Positions 10,001 through 17,001 of a stretch of DNA of 50,939 nucleotides are shown here, piece after piece. The notes below the pieces were generated by a model. The model ran no database searches. It saw nothing but the letters and a program-made list of their open reading frames with translations, and was not told the origin of the DNA. A program made the position numbers and the translations under genes. Positions within the stretch are counted from its first letter, which is position 1, and every line of letters begins with the position of its first letter. The stretch comes from an uncultured Verrucomicrobiae bacterium (lineage in GTDB: Bacteria; Verrucomicrobiota; Verrucomicrobiia; Limisphaerales; UBA1096): NCBI GenBank assembly GCA_937770485.1, contig CALJHX010000045.1:1-50939 (forward strand). The letters are read 5' to 3'.

Positions 10001-10394
10001 CTCCAACATTACCGCTCAACACTCCGGTTAAAGTGGTTACCCCCTTGTCGGTTACTGCACCCACTGTAAATGAGGCATTATTTGTGAACTCTAAGACATC
10101 TCCAATTCCGAATTTACTTTTCGTTGGATTAACGATTGAGATACTTGCTGCACCATTTGACGCATTCTCGCCAATCACCAAATCACACAAGTAAGCCGTT
10201 TCACTATCCGCAACACCACCCACCAATTGCCCTGTCAAAGCTGTCGAATTGACAGTCGCCTCAACCCCTATTGTGAATATTGCATCACTTGAGAAGACAA
10301 GGACATCGCCGGGAGATAAAACCGTTCCTATTTTATCAACAGTCAATCGTAGTTGCCCCAGAAACTGCTGGACCATTTGCCGTAAAGTCTCCAA
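4095..10394 (-). CDS. Giant secreted protein, central part: PPC repeats and calpain-like protease domain
   Basis: 2,099 codons in this frame; the true N-terminus lies upstream in other frames. In order: two GDVL-F-FTVG-type repeats (residues about 25-140); about five PPC-like beta domains (200-870, each with D-W-F/Y-K and a strand such as Y-x-F/I-D-L); a linker with an EF-hand-like D-Q-N-N-N-G-R; a calpain (C2) catalytic domain with NQGNVGDCYF (Cys1027), RRHSYTYESYDP (His1201) and LRNAWG (Asn1219); three MBG-type Ig-like repeats (1390-1640); a VGDELRG domain; a DUF5011-like Ig domain (1760-1840); two GWNL(I/V) domains; and a second VGDELRG domain. The Cys/His/Asn triad is in the family order, so a thiol protease activity is plausible, exported and possibly Ca2+-linked. 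The upstream junction at about 10345 and the downstream one at about 4158 are frameshifts. Confidence 0.85.
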   Translation of the reverse strand: METLRQMVQQFLGQLRLTVDKIGTVLSPGDVLVFSSDAIFTIGVEATVNSTALTGQLVGGVADSETAYLCDLVIGENASNGAASISIVNPTKSKFGIGDVLEFTNNASFTVGAVTDKGVTTLTGVLSGNVGAGDTGYSVGVGGYGIISTKLPVDKIATQYADIIDWTPQYSAPYYLNFASWHGDTGEYQISMGSLPDASGADVVGSSRDSAVALVLGETVTTKIDYGGDLDWFQIEMLAGESYAIEMQGAGAGASANLNVRDRFGKDVEGWDYGAYWGSNEELGIISENSKIFYYSTPLYHLEPETVPRTYYLQIGANIAGDVTFKVTHLFDDQKESPLTTGVLNVGDTASGTWENGVENGANIELIHGTGGGDGDWFKMQLIAGNTYKIDLFTDPLNRPSMYMFAEDGTYLQPGDPEKCGYCEPIELETIKDGHAQLTYTANRTGVFFVDPINTKSWGGNNIYDLSLVHIPDDVASSIATSATLDVGGQTNGNLERVNDRDWFKVILKRGHVYRFDLIGVSLKDPTLRIRDSHGNQLLYNDQINGWWNPSITYTATEDGIYYVDTAGIDSGQFTMKCTNTYSPPSGSDFFIGKGVELKNDDQSDSVDSAVSHTIGNVVQGEITLPNDRKWYKINLSKARAYEFHLFGDSMQSPSLYLRDNKGSPVFPCPKPDKARSSGEKLVLQYTAPKDGEYILDAGGFWSHASGVSTSGVATGTFSVQTFDLGLNSYRAVKWDTDFAVAIADEALSVLGVGNSVSGSIEHAANRDLYKVSLIEGASYTFRIDGQLVNAEIDLGVQSRLFLHSSEGGLLVTETNDSLGYKATQTGVYYLAVGATTGQPSGVNFRENSVVPYAYDLKVIQSRAPKTEPAVNWIATLNDSGVTTLVANAVSDNSLSRTEVMTILESVKDGGLVDEGELNDLRILVANHKEAGLSNYIATILDNIANGDPANQFYTGRDQNNNGRTSRVEIGNLYPDSSTDRLDKLISKWFLGSDSPADSSLYIRLDLPLYFNGAGTDDVNQGNVGDCYFISAISAIADTVVGSIDGTVASVNSGDMIVDNNDGTYGVRFYDNSGAERWVTVDKFVPGYREDKLKFGDTDSGESWAMLVEKAYVQLNESDNIGQDGTNRYGIGNNFGIAGGDPGQALSHITGQKASYGFIAEDSTDWTADKLRALIEADLPMVFSTGAPCGLASSYGVKRRHSYTYESYDPVTQKFYLRNAWGFNHAYVTFEGLQIMGSNVAYLDGTRTKMQRIDASRTFSAAYGTFGDDEGGDTGLTEVESLGAVKLYKDDLDRLYAGSTPQGSKPVKINGKLITVSLHGRTAISAETVSGANQILWRNNVSGSLMPINFDSSWQFLPTNNDPMNVGSAEFNAAQIAFGIEQGTAVPVSAEVILSGLTQTYDGSQKVATVTTDPAGLSVVVTYDGASTKPVAVGDYAVVVKVSDGNYKGSTSGTLTIAKGSESGGGGNEGKPVSAEVALTGLNYTYDESAKLATVTTKPAGLKVAVIYTDSNGSAVTSPTNAGSYTVKATIDDTNNKGSATGTLTINKALAAITVSHTSLTYDGSAKLATVTTEPPGLDVLVTYTDSDGSVVYSITEIGEYAFVATVDNEIGVDDDNYEGSTSGTLSISAAAGSGGSTVSGGTTTTTENFGEPVTYTNVATTLIGQVTINGTAAREGDVVAFYVGDELRGKQAVVVDEGTAWLNAQVHASGGVETAEIRVYEASTGITHDKVGLSVEIKPEGEAGTFAEPLLIKMDNVAPELTLLGAAQVTIDQVTTYADAGASATDNVDGDLTSKIVVTGAVNTSTAGTYTLKYDVSDAAGNAAESVSRTVVVEKTTVIQTVNLKAGWNLISFYVESEDMTPATVLASIKGNLSQIKNLKSSYDPALPPFLNTLKGLNVKDGYWVSVDADVSFELEGEAPAGASITVKPGWNLVGYPRESGAAPGTELTSLGGIVEQFKNLKSSYDPALPPFLNTLKVIAPGLGYWLKVSADGVWNVGDVSGEDGNRDISKMGQDESRWGQVVVYPNVSATVLAQVTVEGKAVSSGSVVGVFVGDELRGQQEVVLDDGRSYVAINVNLAEAEKRISGYGMRRVTRSTV
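4462..4765 (-). repeat. 58-bp direct repeat pair in the giant gene
   Basis: Copies at 4462-4519 and 4708-4765 (offset 246 bp) differ at about three bases. Both encode F-K/I-K-NLKSSYDPALPPFLNTLK at the same place in two successive GWNL-type domains. The close identity suggests recent domain duplication or gene conversion. Confidence 0.85.
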
Positions 10395-11067
10395 TTGGCC
10401 TATTTGTTTCCGCCTTTACCTCCACATAAAAGGTTCCTGTTTCTGTTGCCGTATAAACCAGTTCAGAATCCTTTCCGGGCACTCCGCTATGAGCTGAATT
10501 CACACCGGCATTGTTATTGCCAAGCTTGATGAATTGACCATCCGGACCAAACAAAGTGAGCATCGGGTCTGGTAAAGCGGGTTTTGGGTAAACCGGCATT
10601 CCAACAAGATTTACCTGGTATACCCCTCCCTCCTCAAACATCACAGCATACCAATCTTTATCACCCGGGGGAATCTGTGCCTTAAACCCACCGTTTACAT
10701 CTCCGTATGCATTTGGTATCGCCCTTGCTGTCGCTGCATCTTGGCCAGCATCTAGTTTTGAATATCCGTCTTCGAGTGCTCCACCCCAGTCCAATGCGCG
10801 CTGAACATCAACGTTATTAGCCTCACCCGGGCCGTACAATTCGAATTGCCTGTTGCCAATCGATTGATCCGGCTCAAACTTGTACCTTTGCCCCGCCGTC
10901 AAATCCGCCCGAATCCAGTCATCGTCCCCTTCGGTTTCCAATTCTCCGGTAACTGATTCCCCCAAGAAGACTCGACCCCTCGTTTTATCATTCGATGAAT
11001 AATCATCACCATAAAAGCTAGAGGTTATCATGTACCCCCCGGGCCCGTTATAACTGGTCGCACGCAA
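10336..11067 (-). pseudogene. Giant secreted protein, second frame segment (PPC-like domains)
   Basis: 243 codons from the first ATG, but the frame is open up to about 11125 and reads EIWKDGFSYTPEADGYYYLRATSY. This continues the preceding frame across a G5 run (C5 at 11121-11125 on the plus strand). It holds two PPC-like modules (D-D-D-W-I-R-A-D-L and D-K-D-W-Y-A-V-M-F), each closed by a Y-T-A-T-E-T-G-T-F-Y-V-E-V type strand. At about 10340-10350 the sense passes to the next frame (ATTID into DKIGTVLSPGD). It is a piece of one long gene rather than a separate one. Confidence 0.75.
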
Positions 11068-11098
11068 ATAATAATAACCATCTGCTTCTGGCGTATAG

Positions 11099-13663
11099 CT
11101 AAAGCCATCTTTCCATATCTCCCCCTTCCACCTTATTGCCTACATTATCATAAAGGGTTATTGCTGAATAATTTCCTGAGTTATTCCCCAGGCTCACACC
11201 AGCTTCAGTCTCATAAGTGGCAAACGAATACGTGTTACTACTAAACAGATCCACCCCGAAAAAATCCAAATCCCCCCTCGGGTTGCCGCTTAGGTCAATC
11301 TGCTCTCCTTTAATATCGTTTGGCCACAATTCAATTCCAGAGTAAAAATCGCTATAAACCCGACTTCCAGCCTGCAAGTAGCCCGCATCATTTAAATTAT
11401 AACTTATTGGCGTGAAACTCGGGTGCCCATCCGAAATAATATAACCCCCAAAATCATCACTTAATTCAGTTGATGAGAGATTAAAACTACCAGTCGCTGC
11501 GTTAGCATTTTCTGGATCTATATCTGCATCACTATAGACTTCCACGAAGTAATCACCGGTATATTCGGCACGGTGAACTATTGACCCCTCCGTTTCAACA
11601 ACACCATCTCCCCCAACCCCCAACTTGTCATAAACTATGATCGTTTCACCAGTAGAATCCCTTAGCACGACTGAACCATTAATCAGACTAATACTTTGGA
11701 GATCCCACCGATAAACCTTATCTTTAACAAGGCTGTACTTGTACCAATCCCTATCGGAGTCCAAATCAATTGCTCCACTAAACACAGATCCAATCGTTGG
11801 TGCAGCAGTGGTGGCTACCCCAACCAGAACATCATTCTCAGGAACAGTACCTGTAAGGACATTTGAATCTTTATTCTCAAGCCAATGACCAGACTGCCCC
11901 CTTACCCCGCCCAGAAACTTTACGACATACTCACCAGAATCACTTCCAGCATCCCTCCCCCAATACTCGGGAGCACCGGATTGTATTACCACGTAGTAAA
12001 CTCCCGCAGCATTTGAACCACCAGGCGAAAGAGCAAATCCAACTTTACCGTTCAGTCCGACGCCCCCATCTTCACTGCCATTTACCACCCAATCTCCATC
12101 TGCATTTACTAAATCTATTTTGGAATCAGACAAGTCCCCGCCTACCTCAAAAGTATACCATTTTTCTATCTCTAGATTGACTTTTACATAATCCACATCG
12201 CCATTTGTCAAAGTACCCTTGAAGTGTGTGTTCACATCCAATGCAGCAGGGGCAGAGCCGTCTATTTCACCTGCCGCAACAGTTTTATCCTCCCCTTCAT
12301 CCCGAATACTGACAGGCTGCACAAGATCCCCACCGCTTTCCACGTCCTGCAACAGTGATCTATCCCCACCAAAATCATCAGCTGCAACTTTTTTGACTAT
12401 TAGATCTAAATCCCCGACATCAAAATTTCCACTGCTCCCTCCCCCAAAACATCTCAACAAATAATAGCCTGTAGCCTTTGCTGTTATTATTATCTCCGCA
12501 TCTTTGCCCATGTAATCGCCAGAATCATTGTGAGCAATCCAACGATTAACATTGCCACCGGCAATGGTTTTATCCTTAAGGCCCACGGAACCACTGTCCA
12601 ATAATGTAACCACTTGATCCGTAGTCAAAGCCAATTCAAAACCATCCCAATCCCTAGACTCAGTCACGCCTTCGTTAATGGTATAAAGCCAGGAACCAGT
12701 ATATTGATTAACAGTGGCTGTGCCATATTCCGGCTTTGAGGCAACTGAATAGGTCGTGTTTTCTGCGATTGGGCCTGCTAACTCGATTATCGGGTCTCCC
12801 ATCGAAATTCCCTGTGCCTTGAAACTGTAGCGTTTTCCAGCTTCCAGTTTAAACAAAGTCTCAACTGTGGCCCTGTGATTATTCCAGCCATCTGACTCTG
12901 TGAAATTAGGTCCGTCGTTGAACACTTCTCTACGGAGTGTTAGCGGCCCTGTTTCAGGGATTACATAGTGGCTTATGCCACCAACAACTGTCGCATCAAT
13001 ATTTTTTGAACCTCGTATTGTAAAACTAACATTGGCTTGCGATCCATCTGCGGCTGTTATCGTAAAGGAATCAGAAACAGATTCCCCCACTAGTAGAGTC
13101 TCAAGACTAGCCTTGGCCGTGTAATCCCAAACGCCATTTGATGTAAGCGAAAATAATCCATATGTATTGTCAGTTTCGACTTGCTCAATAAAATAAGATT
13201 GCCCGGCATCCTTGTCAGCAATCCTGAGAATGCCGCTTGCCCGATCAAAATTTGAATTCAGCGTTGCGTCCAGGACATAGTGCAGTTTGGAAATGGTAGG
13301 CATGTCATTTGACCCGGTAATATTCACAGTCAAACTCCACGCGGTACTATCTAATGATGTAAACGCGAATACTTCAGAGTACTTGGCACCCTCTATAAGA
13401 ACATCATGGGTAGCATTCGATACATAATCATACGTACCGTCCTGAAAAATCTTCACTGACCCATAACTACCCGTAAGCGTTTTCTCCTCATAAGTTAAAG
13501 GCGTACTCAACCCAGAATTGGCATTCCCATTGATTACTAAAACCGAGTCGGTCTCAGTTAAGTTTAATTCCTTGGAAAACACTTCAGCATTAAAACATAA
13601 AGCTGAAACAATCAAATTATACAGCACTAACTTATTTTTATTAGTCATTAATTTAATACTCAC
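11099..13663 (-). CDS. Giant secreted protein, N-terminal part: signal peptide, VCBS and PPC-like domains
   Basis: 854 codons. A hydrophobic segment (about residues 10-28, LVLYNLIVSALCFNAEVFS) looks like a signal peptide. Met6 (MTNKNK) is an equally good start. Residues about 35-125 and 130-220 are two VCBS-type repeats (YGS/YGLF, G-x-Y-D-Y or G-V-W-D-Y, and L-x-x-G-x-x-x-x-x-x-F). After about 225 come PPC-like beta domains (W-Y-T-F-E-V, D-R-D-W-Y-K-Y-S-L). Such arrays are typical of exported surface or matrix proteins. The frame ends at a TAG created by the one-base shift in the G5 run at 11121-11125; the next frame continues the same domain. A plausible promoter lies about 60 bp upstream. 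Confidence 0.8.
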   Translation of the reverse strand: MSIKLMTNKNKLVLYNLIVSALCFNAEVFSKELNLTETDSVLVINGNANSGLSTPLTYEEKTLTGSYGSVKIFQDGTYDYVSNATHDVLIEGAKYSEVFAFTSLDSTAWSLTVNITGSNDMPTISKLHYVLDATLNSNFDRASGILRIADKDAGQSYFIEQVETDNTYGLFSLTSNGVWDYTAKASLETLLVGESVSDSFTITAADGSQANVSFTIRGSKNIDATVVGGISHYVIPETGPLTLRREVFNDGPNFTESDGWNNHRATVETLFKLEAGKRYSFKAQGISMGDPIIELAGPIAENTTYSVASKPEYGTATVNQYTGSWLYTINEGVTESRDWDGFELALTTDQVVTLLDSGSVGLKDKTIAGGNVNRWIAHNDSGDYMGKDAEIIITAKATGYYLLRCFGGGSSGNFDVGDLDLIVKKVAADDFGGDRSLLQDVESGGDLVQPVSIRDEGEDKTVAAGEIDGSAPAALDVNTHFKGTLTNGDVDYVKVNLEIEKWYTFEVGGDLSDSKIDLVNADGDWVVNGSEDGGVGLNGKVGFALSPGGSNAAGVYYVVIQSGAPEYWGRDAGSDSGEYVVKFLGGVRGQSGHWLENKDSNVLTGTVPENDVLVGVATTAAPTIGSVFSGAIDLDSDRDWYKYSLVKDKVYRWDLQSISLINGSVVLRDSTGETIIVYDKLGVGGDGVVETEGSIVHRAEYTGDYFVEVYSDADIDPENANAATGSFNLSSTELSDDFGGYIISDGHPSFTPISYNLNDAGYLQAGSRVYSDFYSGIELWPNDIKGEQIDLSGNPRGDLDFFGVDLFSSNTYSFATYETEAGVSLGNNSGNYSAITLYDNVGNKVEGGDMERWL

Positions 13664-13719
13664 TTATTTTTATTTAAACTTACAACAAAGACACCGATGA
13701 TGTTTTTCGGAATTGATAG

Positions 13720-13748
13720 TATATAGCAGGACTCGCAAGAAAAAACAA
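13720..13748 (-). promoter_or_regulatory. Putative sigma70-type promoter for the giant gene
   Basis: On the minus strand TTGTTT (13748-13743), a 17-bp spacer and TATATA (13725-13720) precede the start at 13663 by about 57 bp. The rest of the 13664-13847 gap shows nothing else. Confidence 0.45.
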
Positions 13749-13847
13749 ATTTATAACTAGATTAAAATATACGTTACGTCAATTCTTAACTTTCCCCCTC
13801 GCAGCACTCCACGTCTCCTCTTGCTCTACGTTTTAGGAGAACCTCTT

Positions 13848-15701
13848 CTATACTTTTTCTTCGATGTAGGCGGCGATTTCGCTGATGAAGAGCTTGCCGT
13901 ATTCGGTTTTCTTTTTTTCGCCGACACCACTGATGAGCCCGAACGATGCCATCGTAGACGGACAGTCCCTTGCCATTTCGCGCAGGGCTACATCGCCGAA
14001 TATCATGTATGCAGGGACACCTCGACCGGACGCCAACTCTTGGCGCATCTCTCGCAGCCGCTCGAACAACATCTCGTCGCACTCGATCTCACCGGATCGC
14101 TCGCTGCGCGACCGCCGTTCCCTGCTCTTCGGCTTGGCCACGACGGGGCGCGTCAACTCCAGCGGCTCTTTGCTGCGCAGCCAATCGCTTCCTTCCTGCG
14201 TTAATTCCACGACGCTCATGCGGCCTGGTGTGAGCTGCGCGTGGCCAAGCCGCATTAACTCACGACCGATTGCCTTCCACTCGTCGCGGCCAAATTCATT
14301 GCCTATTCCATGGGTAGAAACCTGGTCGTGCCCCCACTTGCGAATGGCCTCCGTGTCCGCGCCGGTAAGGACTTCCACGACATGGTTCAAACCAAAACCA
14401 AAACCGGACTTTCCATGAATGCGGAACAGGCAGGAGAGGAACTTTTGCGCTGCCTCCGTGCCGTCGAATGTCTCCTTTGGATCGAGGCAGTTGTCGCATG
14501 CGCCACAGTTTTTGTCCGAGAAAGCCTCGCTAAAATAGTGCAGCAATGACCGTCGGCGGCAGTCGCTCGTCTCGGCGAAGTGAACCATCTGCTGTAGTAA
14601 TTGCCGCGCAACAGTGCGTTCATGTTCGTCTGTTTTCTCCTCGATAAACCCGATCTGCTTGGCCACATCCGAGGCGTTGAACAACAGCACGCAGTCCGCT
14701 GGCAGCCCGTCGCGCCCTGCCCTGCCCGTTTCCTGATAGTAACCCTCGATGTTCTTCGGCAAATCGTAATGAACCACGAATCGCACGTCTGGTTTGTCGA
14801 TGCCCATCCCGAACGCGATCGTCGCGCAAACCACCTGCACCTCGTCACGGATGAACGCTTCCTGGTTTTTCGCACGTGTCCCGGCATCTAGCCCGGCGTG
14901 GTACGGCACTGCCCGGATCCCTTGATCGATCAGGCGATTGGCCAACCGCTCGGTGCCGGCACGAGTACCGCAATAAACAATGCCACTCTCGCCGTCGTGC
15001 CGCCTGGCTACGTCCAGCACCTGCCGCAGCGGTTGGCTGCGCGGGATGACGCGATACATCAGGTTGGCCCGGTTGAAACTCGCGACGTAGCGCTTGGGAT
15101 CCCGCAGCTCCAACTGCGACACGATGTCCGCCCGAACCCGCTCAGTCGCTGTGGCTGTCAACGCCATCAACGGCGTCTCCGGGAAGCGATCACGTAACTC
15201 GGCGATCTTCCGGTACTCGGGGCGAAAGTCGTGGCCCCACTCGCTGATGCAGTGAGCCTCGTCAATCGCGATCAACCCAGGCTGCCACTCGACCAAGCGC
15301 TCGAGCATCTCCGGCAGCAGCAACCGCTCCGGCGCAACGTACAGCAACCGGTATTCACCGTTGTACAGTCCGGACAGGCGTCGTCGAGCCTCGGCGGCAT
15401 TAAGCGTCGAATTCAGGAATGTCGCCGCCACGCCGGCCTCCTGCAGTGCATCAACCTGATCTTTCATCAGCGCAATCAGCGGCGAGACGACGATTGTCAG
15501 CCCGCCCATGGCCAATGCCGACAACTGGTAGCAGAGCGACTTGCCGCCGCCAGTTGGCATCAGCACAAACGTATCGTGCCCGGCTAGCGCGTCCCGGATC
15601 ACCTCCTCTTGCAGCGGCCGAAACGACTCGTAGCCAAAGAAACGCTTAAGCAATCCGCTCAAGTCCGGCTCCCCCGCGTCGCTGAAAAGTTCCGTCTCCA
15701 T
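13848..15701 (-). CDS. recQ: ATP-dependent DNA helicase RecQ
   Basis: A 3'-5' helicase of recombination and fork repair. About 617 residues from the ATG at 15701 (METELFSD). An upstream ATG at 15752 would add 17 residues that look unrelated to RecQ. Motifs in order: F-R-P-L-Q-E-E-V (motif 0), Walker A MPTGGGKSLCYQ, DEAH box with C-I-S-E-W-G-H-D-F-R-P, T-A-T-A-T-E, the helicase C-terminal Q-E-x-G-R-A-G-R-D, a zinc-binding RQC subdomain (C-R-R...C-G-A-C-D-N-C) and a C-terminal HRDC domain (about the last 80 residues). Length and domain order are standard. It stands alone and is transcribed away from bioB. Confidence 0.95.
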   Translation of the reverse strand: METELFSDAGEPDLSGLLKRFFGYESFRPLQEEVIRDALAGHDTFVLMPTGGGKSLCYQLSALAMGGLTIVVSPLIALMKDQVDALQEAGVAATFLNSTLNAAEARRRLSGLYNGEYRLLYVAPERLLLPEMLERLVEWQPGLIAIDEAHCISEWGHDFRPEYRKIAELRDRFPETPLMALTATATERVRADIVSQLELRDPKRYVASFNRANLMYRVIPRSQPLRQVLDVARRHDGESGIVYCGTRAGTERLANRLIDQGIRAVPYHAGLDAGTRAKNQEAFIRDEVQVVCATIAFGMGIDKPDVRFVVHYDLPKNIEGYYQETGRAGRDGLPADCVLLFNASDVAKQIGFIEEKTDEHERTVARQLLQQMVHFAETSDCRRRSLLHYFSEAFSDKNCGACDNCLDPKETFDGTEAAQKFLSCLFRIHGKSGFGFGLNHVVEVLTGADTEAIRKWGHDQVSTHGIGNEFGRDEWKAIGRELMRLGHAQLTPGRMSVVELTQEGSDWLRSKEPLELTRPVVAKPKSRERRSRSERSGEIECDEMLFERLREMRQELASGRGVPAYMIFGDVALREMARDCPSTMASFGLISGVGEKKKTEYGKLFISEIAAYIEEKV

Positions 15702-15763
15702 GCCGCACCCCGTTGTAAGCCACCACCCGGCCTGATTCAAACTCGGTGACATTTTAAACCGTA

Positions 15764-15812
15764 AATGAACGTAAATTCACGCTAATAATGATTTGTGTTC
15801 ATTCGCGTGAAT
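15764..15812. repeat. Interlocked inverted repeats between recQ and bioB
   Basis: AATGAAC (15764-15770) matches GTTCATT (15797-15803) in inverse, and ATTCACGC (15775-15782) matches GCGTGAAT (15805-15812). The order A-B-A'-B' does not form a simple hairpin. It could be a degenerate dispersed repeat. Confidence 0.4.
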
Positions 15813-15830
15813 CCGCGGTTCGCTCTCTCT

Positions 15831-15848
15831 GCTTGGCCAAGCGCTTGG
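15831..15848 (+). repeat. CTTGGCCAAGCG motif, intergenic copy before bioB
   Basis: The 12-bp palindrome GCTTGGCCAAGC (15831-15842) runs directly into GCTTGG. It lies about 25 bp before the bioB start, in or near its leader. It is the first copy of the window-wide motif. Confidence 0.85.
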
Positions 15849-15870
15849 TTTTAGCTAGATTGCCGCTCGC

Positions 15871-16989
15871 ATGAGCATGACTTTGGTTGAGTCCACGACG
15901 GAGATGCCGGTTCGGGAACGTATTGCTGAGCTGGGCCAGCGGGTTCTCAACGGCGGAGAAATCTCCCGCATTGAGGCGATCGAACTGGCCCGCATCGAGG
16001 ACAACGCCGACATCATGGACCTGCTCGCGTGGGCAAACCGCATCCGCGAACACTTCAAGGGCAACAAGATTCATCTCTGCTCAATCGTCAACGCCAAAGC
16101 TGGTGCCTGCTCGGAGAACTGCTCCTTTTGTGCCCAATCTGCGTCCTACCAGACCGAGTCGCCGCGATACGGTTTTGTCGATCCCGAGCCGGTTGAGGAG
16201 GCGATGTCCGAGGCCAAGGCCAACGAAGTAACCGCCGTTGGGCTGGTCGCCGCCTGGCGCGGGCTCAAGGAAGGCCCGATGCTCGACGAGGTGTGCGACC
16301 GCATCCGCGAGATGAAGGAGAACGGCAAGTCACGCCCGGATGCCTCGCTGGGCCTGATCGAAAGCCAAGCCGTCGCCGACCGGTTGAAGGACGCCGGGCT
16401 TTCCTGCTATGGGCACAACCTCGAGAGCTCGCGCCGTTTTTTCCCGGAGCACTGCACGACGCATACGTTCGAGGATCGGCTCAAGACGATTCAGTTTTTG
16501 AAAAACGCCGGCATCAAGATTTGTTCCGGCGGCATCATAGGCATGGGTGAGGAACGCGAAGATCGTGTGGACCTGGCAATGCAACTGCGTGAGATCAATG
16601 CCAATGTCGTGCCGATAAACATCCTCAACCCGATCGAGGGCACGCCGCTCGAGAATCAGGAACCACTAGCGCCAATGGAGATTCTCAAGACCATTGCCGT
16701 GTTCCGATTCATCCTGCCGCGAAAGGAGATCATGATTGCCGGAGGCCGCACGGTAAACCTGCGTGACATGCAGAGCATGGTGTTCACCGCCGGCGCGAGT
16801 GCGCTGATGGTCGGCAACTATCTCACCACCCTTAACCAGCCGGTCGAAAAGGATTTGCAGATGCTGCGCGACCTCGGGCTCGATCCGGACTGGGACAACG
16901 ACTTCGCCGATCAAGTTTCCGACGGTGATAGCTGCGGCAGCCGCTGTGGTTGCGACGAAAAACCGGCGGAGGCTGACGCCTCCGCCTGA
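15871..16989 (+). CDS. bioB: Biotin synthase
   Basis: A radical-SAM enzyme that inserts sulfur into dethiobiotin in the last step of biotin synthesis. 372 residues. The CxxxCxxC cluster motif reads CSENCSFCAQS (about residues 80-90). Later segments include YGHNLE, the GGIIGMGE loop, NPIEGTPL and the arginine-containing AGGRTVNLRDMQ that ligates the [2Fe-2S] cluster in this family. The C-terminus carries an unusual Cys-rich tail (CGSRCGC). The ATG at 15871 is used; Met3 is an alternative. Only 12 bp separate it from the M14-like gene downstream, so the two are probably co-transcribed. Confidence 0.96.
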   Translation: MSMTLVESTTEMPVRERIAELGQRVLNGGEISRIEAIELARIEDNADIMDLLAWANRIREHFKGNKIHLCSIVNAKAGACSENCSFCAQSASYQTESPRYGFVDPEPVEEAMSEAKANEVTAVGLVAAWRGLKEGPMLDEVCDRIREMKENGKSRPDASLGLIESQAVADRLKDAGLSCYGHNLESSRRFFPEHCTTHTFEDRLKTIQFLKNAGIKICSGGIIGMGEEREDRVDLAMQLREINANVVPINILNPIEGTPLENQEPLAPMEILKTIAVFRFILPRKEIMIAGGRTVNLRDMQSMVFTAGASALMVGNYLTTLNQPVEKDLQMLRDLGLDPDWDNDFADQVSDGDSCGSRCGCDEKPAEADASA

Positions 16990-17001
16990 ACCCTCCCGCA
17001 A

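Noticed and set aside
11099..11125. Programmed ribosomal frameshift in the giant gene
   Set aside because: A G5 run is present, but there is no X-XXY-YYZ slippery heptamer and no strong downstream structure. Two other shifts in the same gene make indels more likely.
13885..15649. Overlapping plus-strand frames across recQ
   Set aside because: All are shadows of recQ in G+C-rich sequence without domains or start signals.
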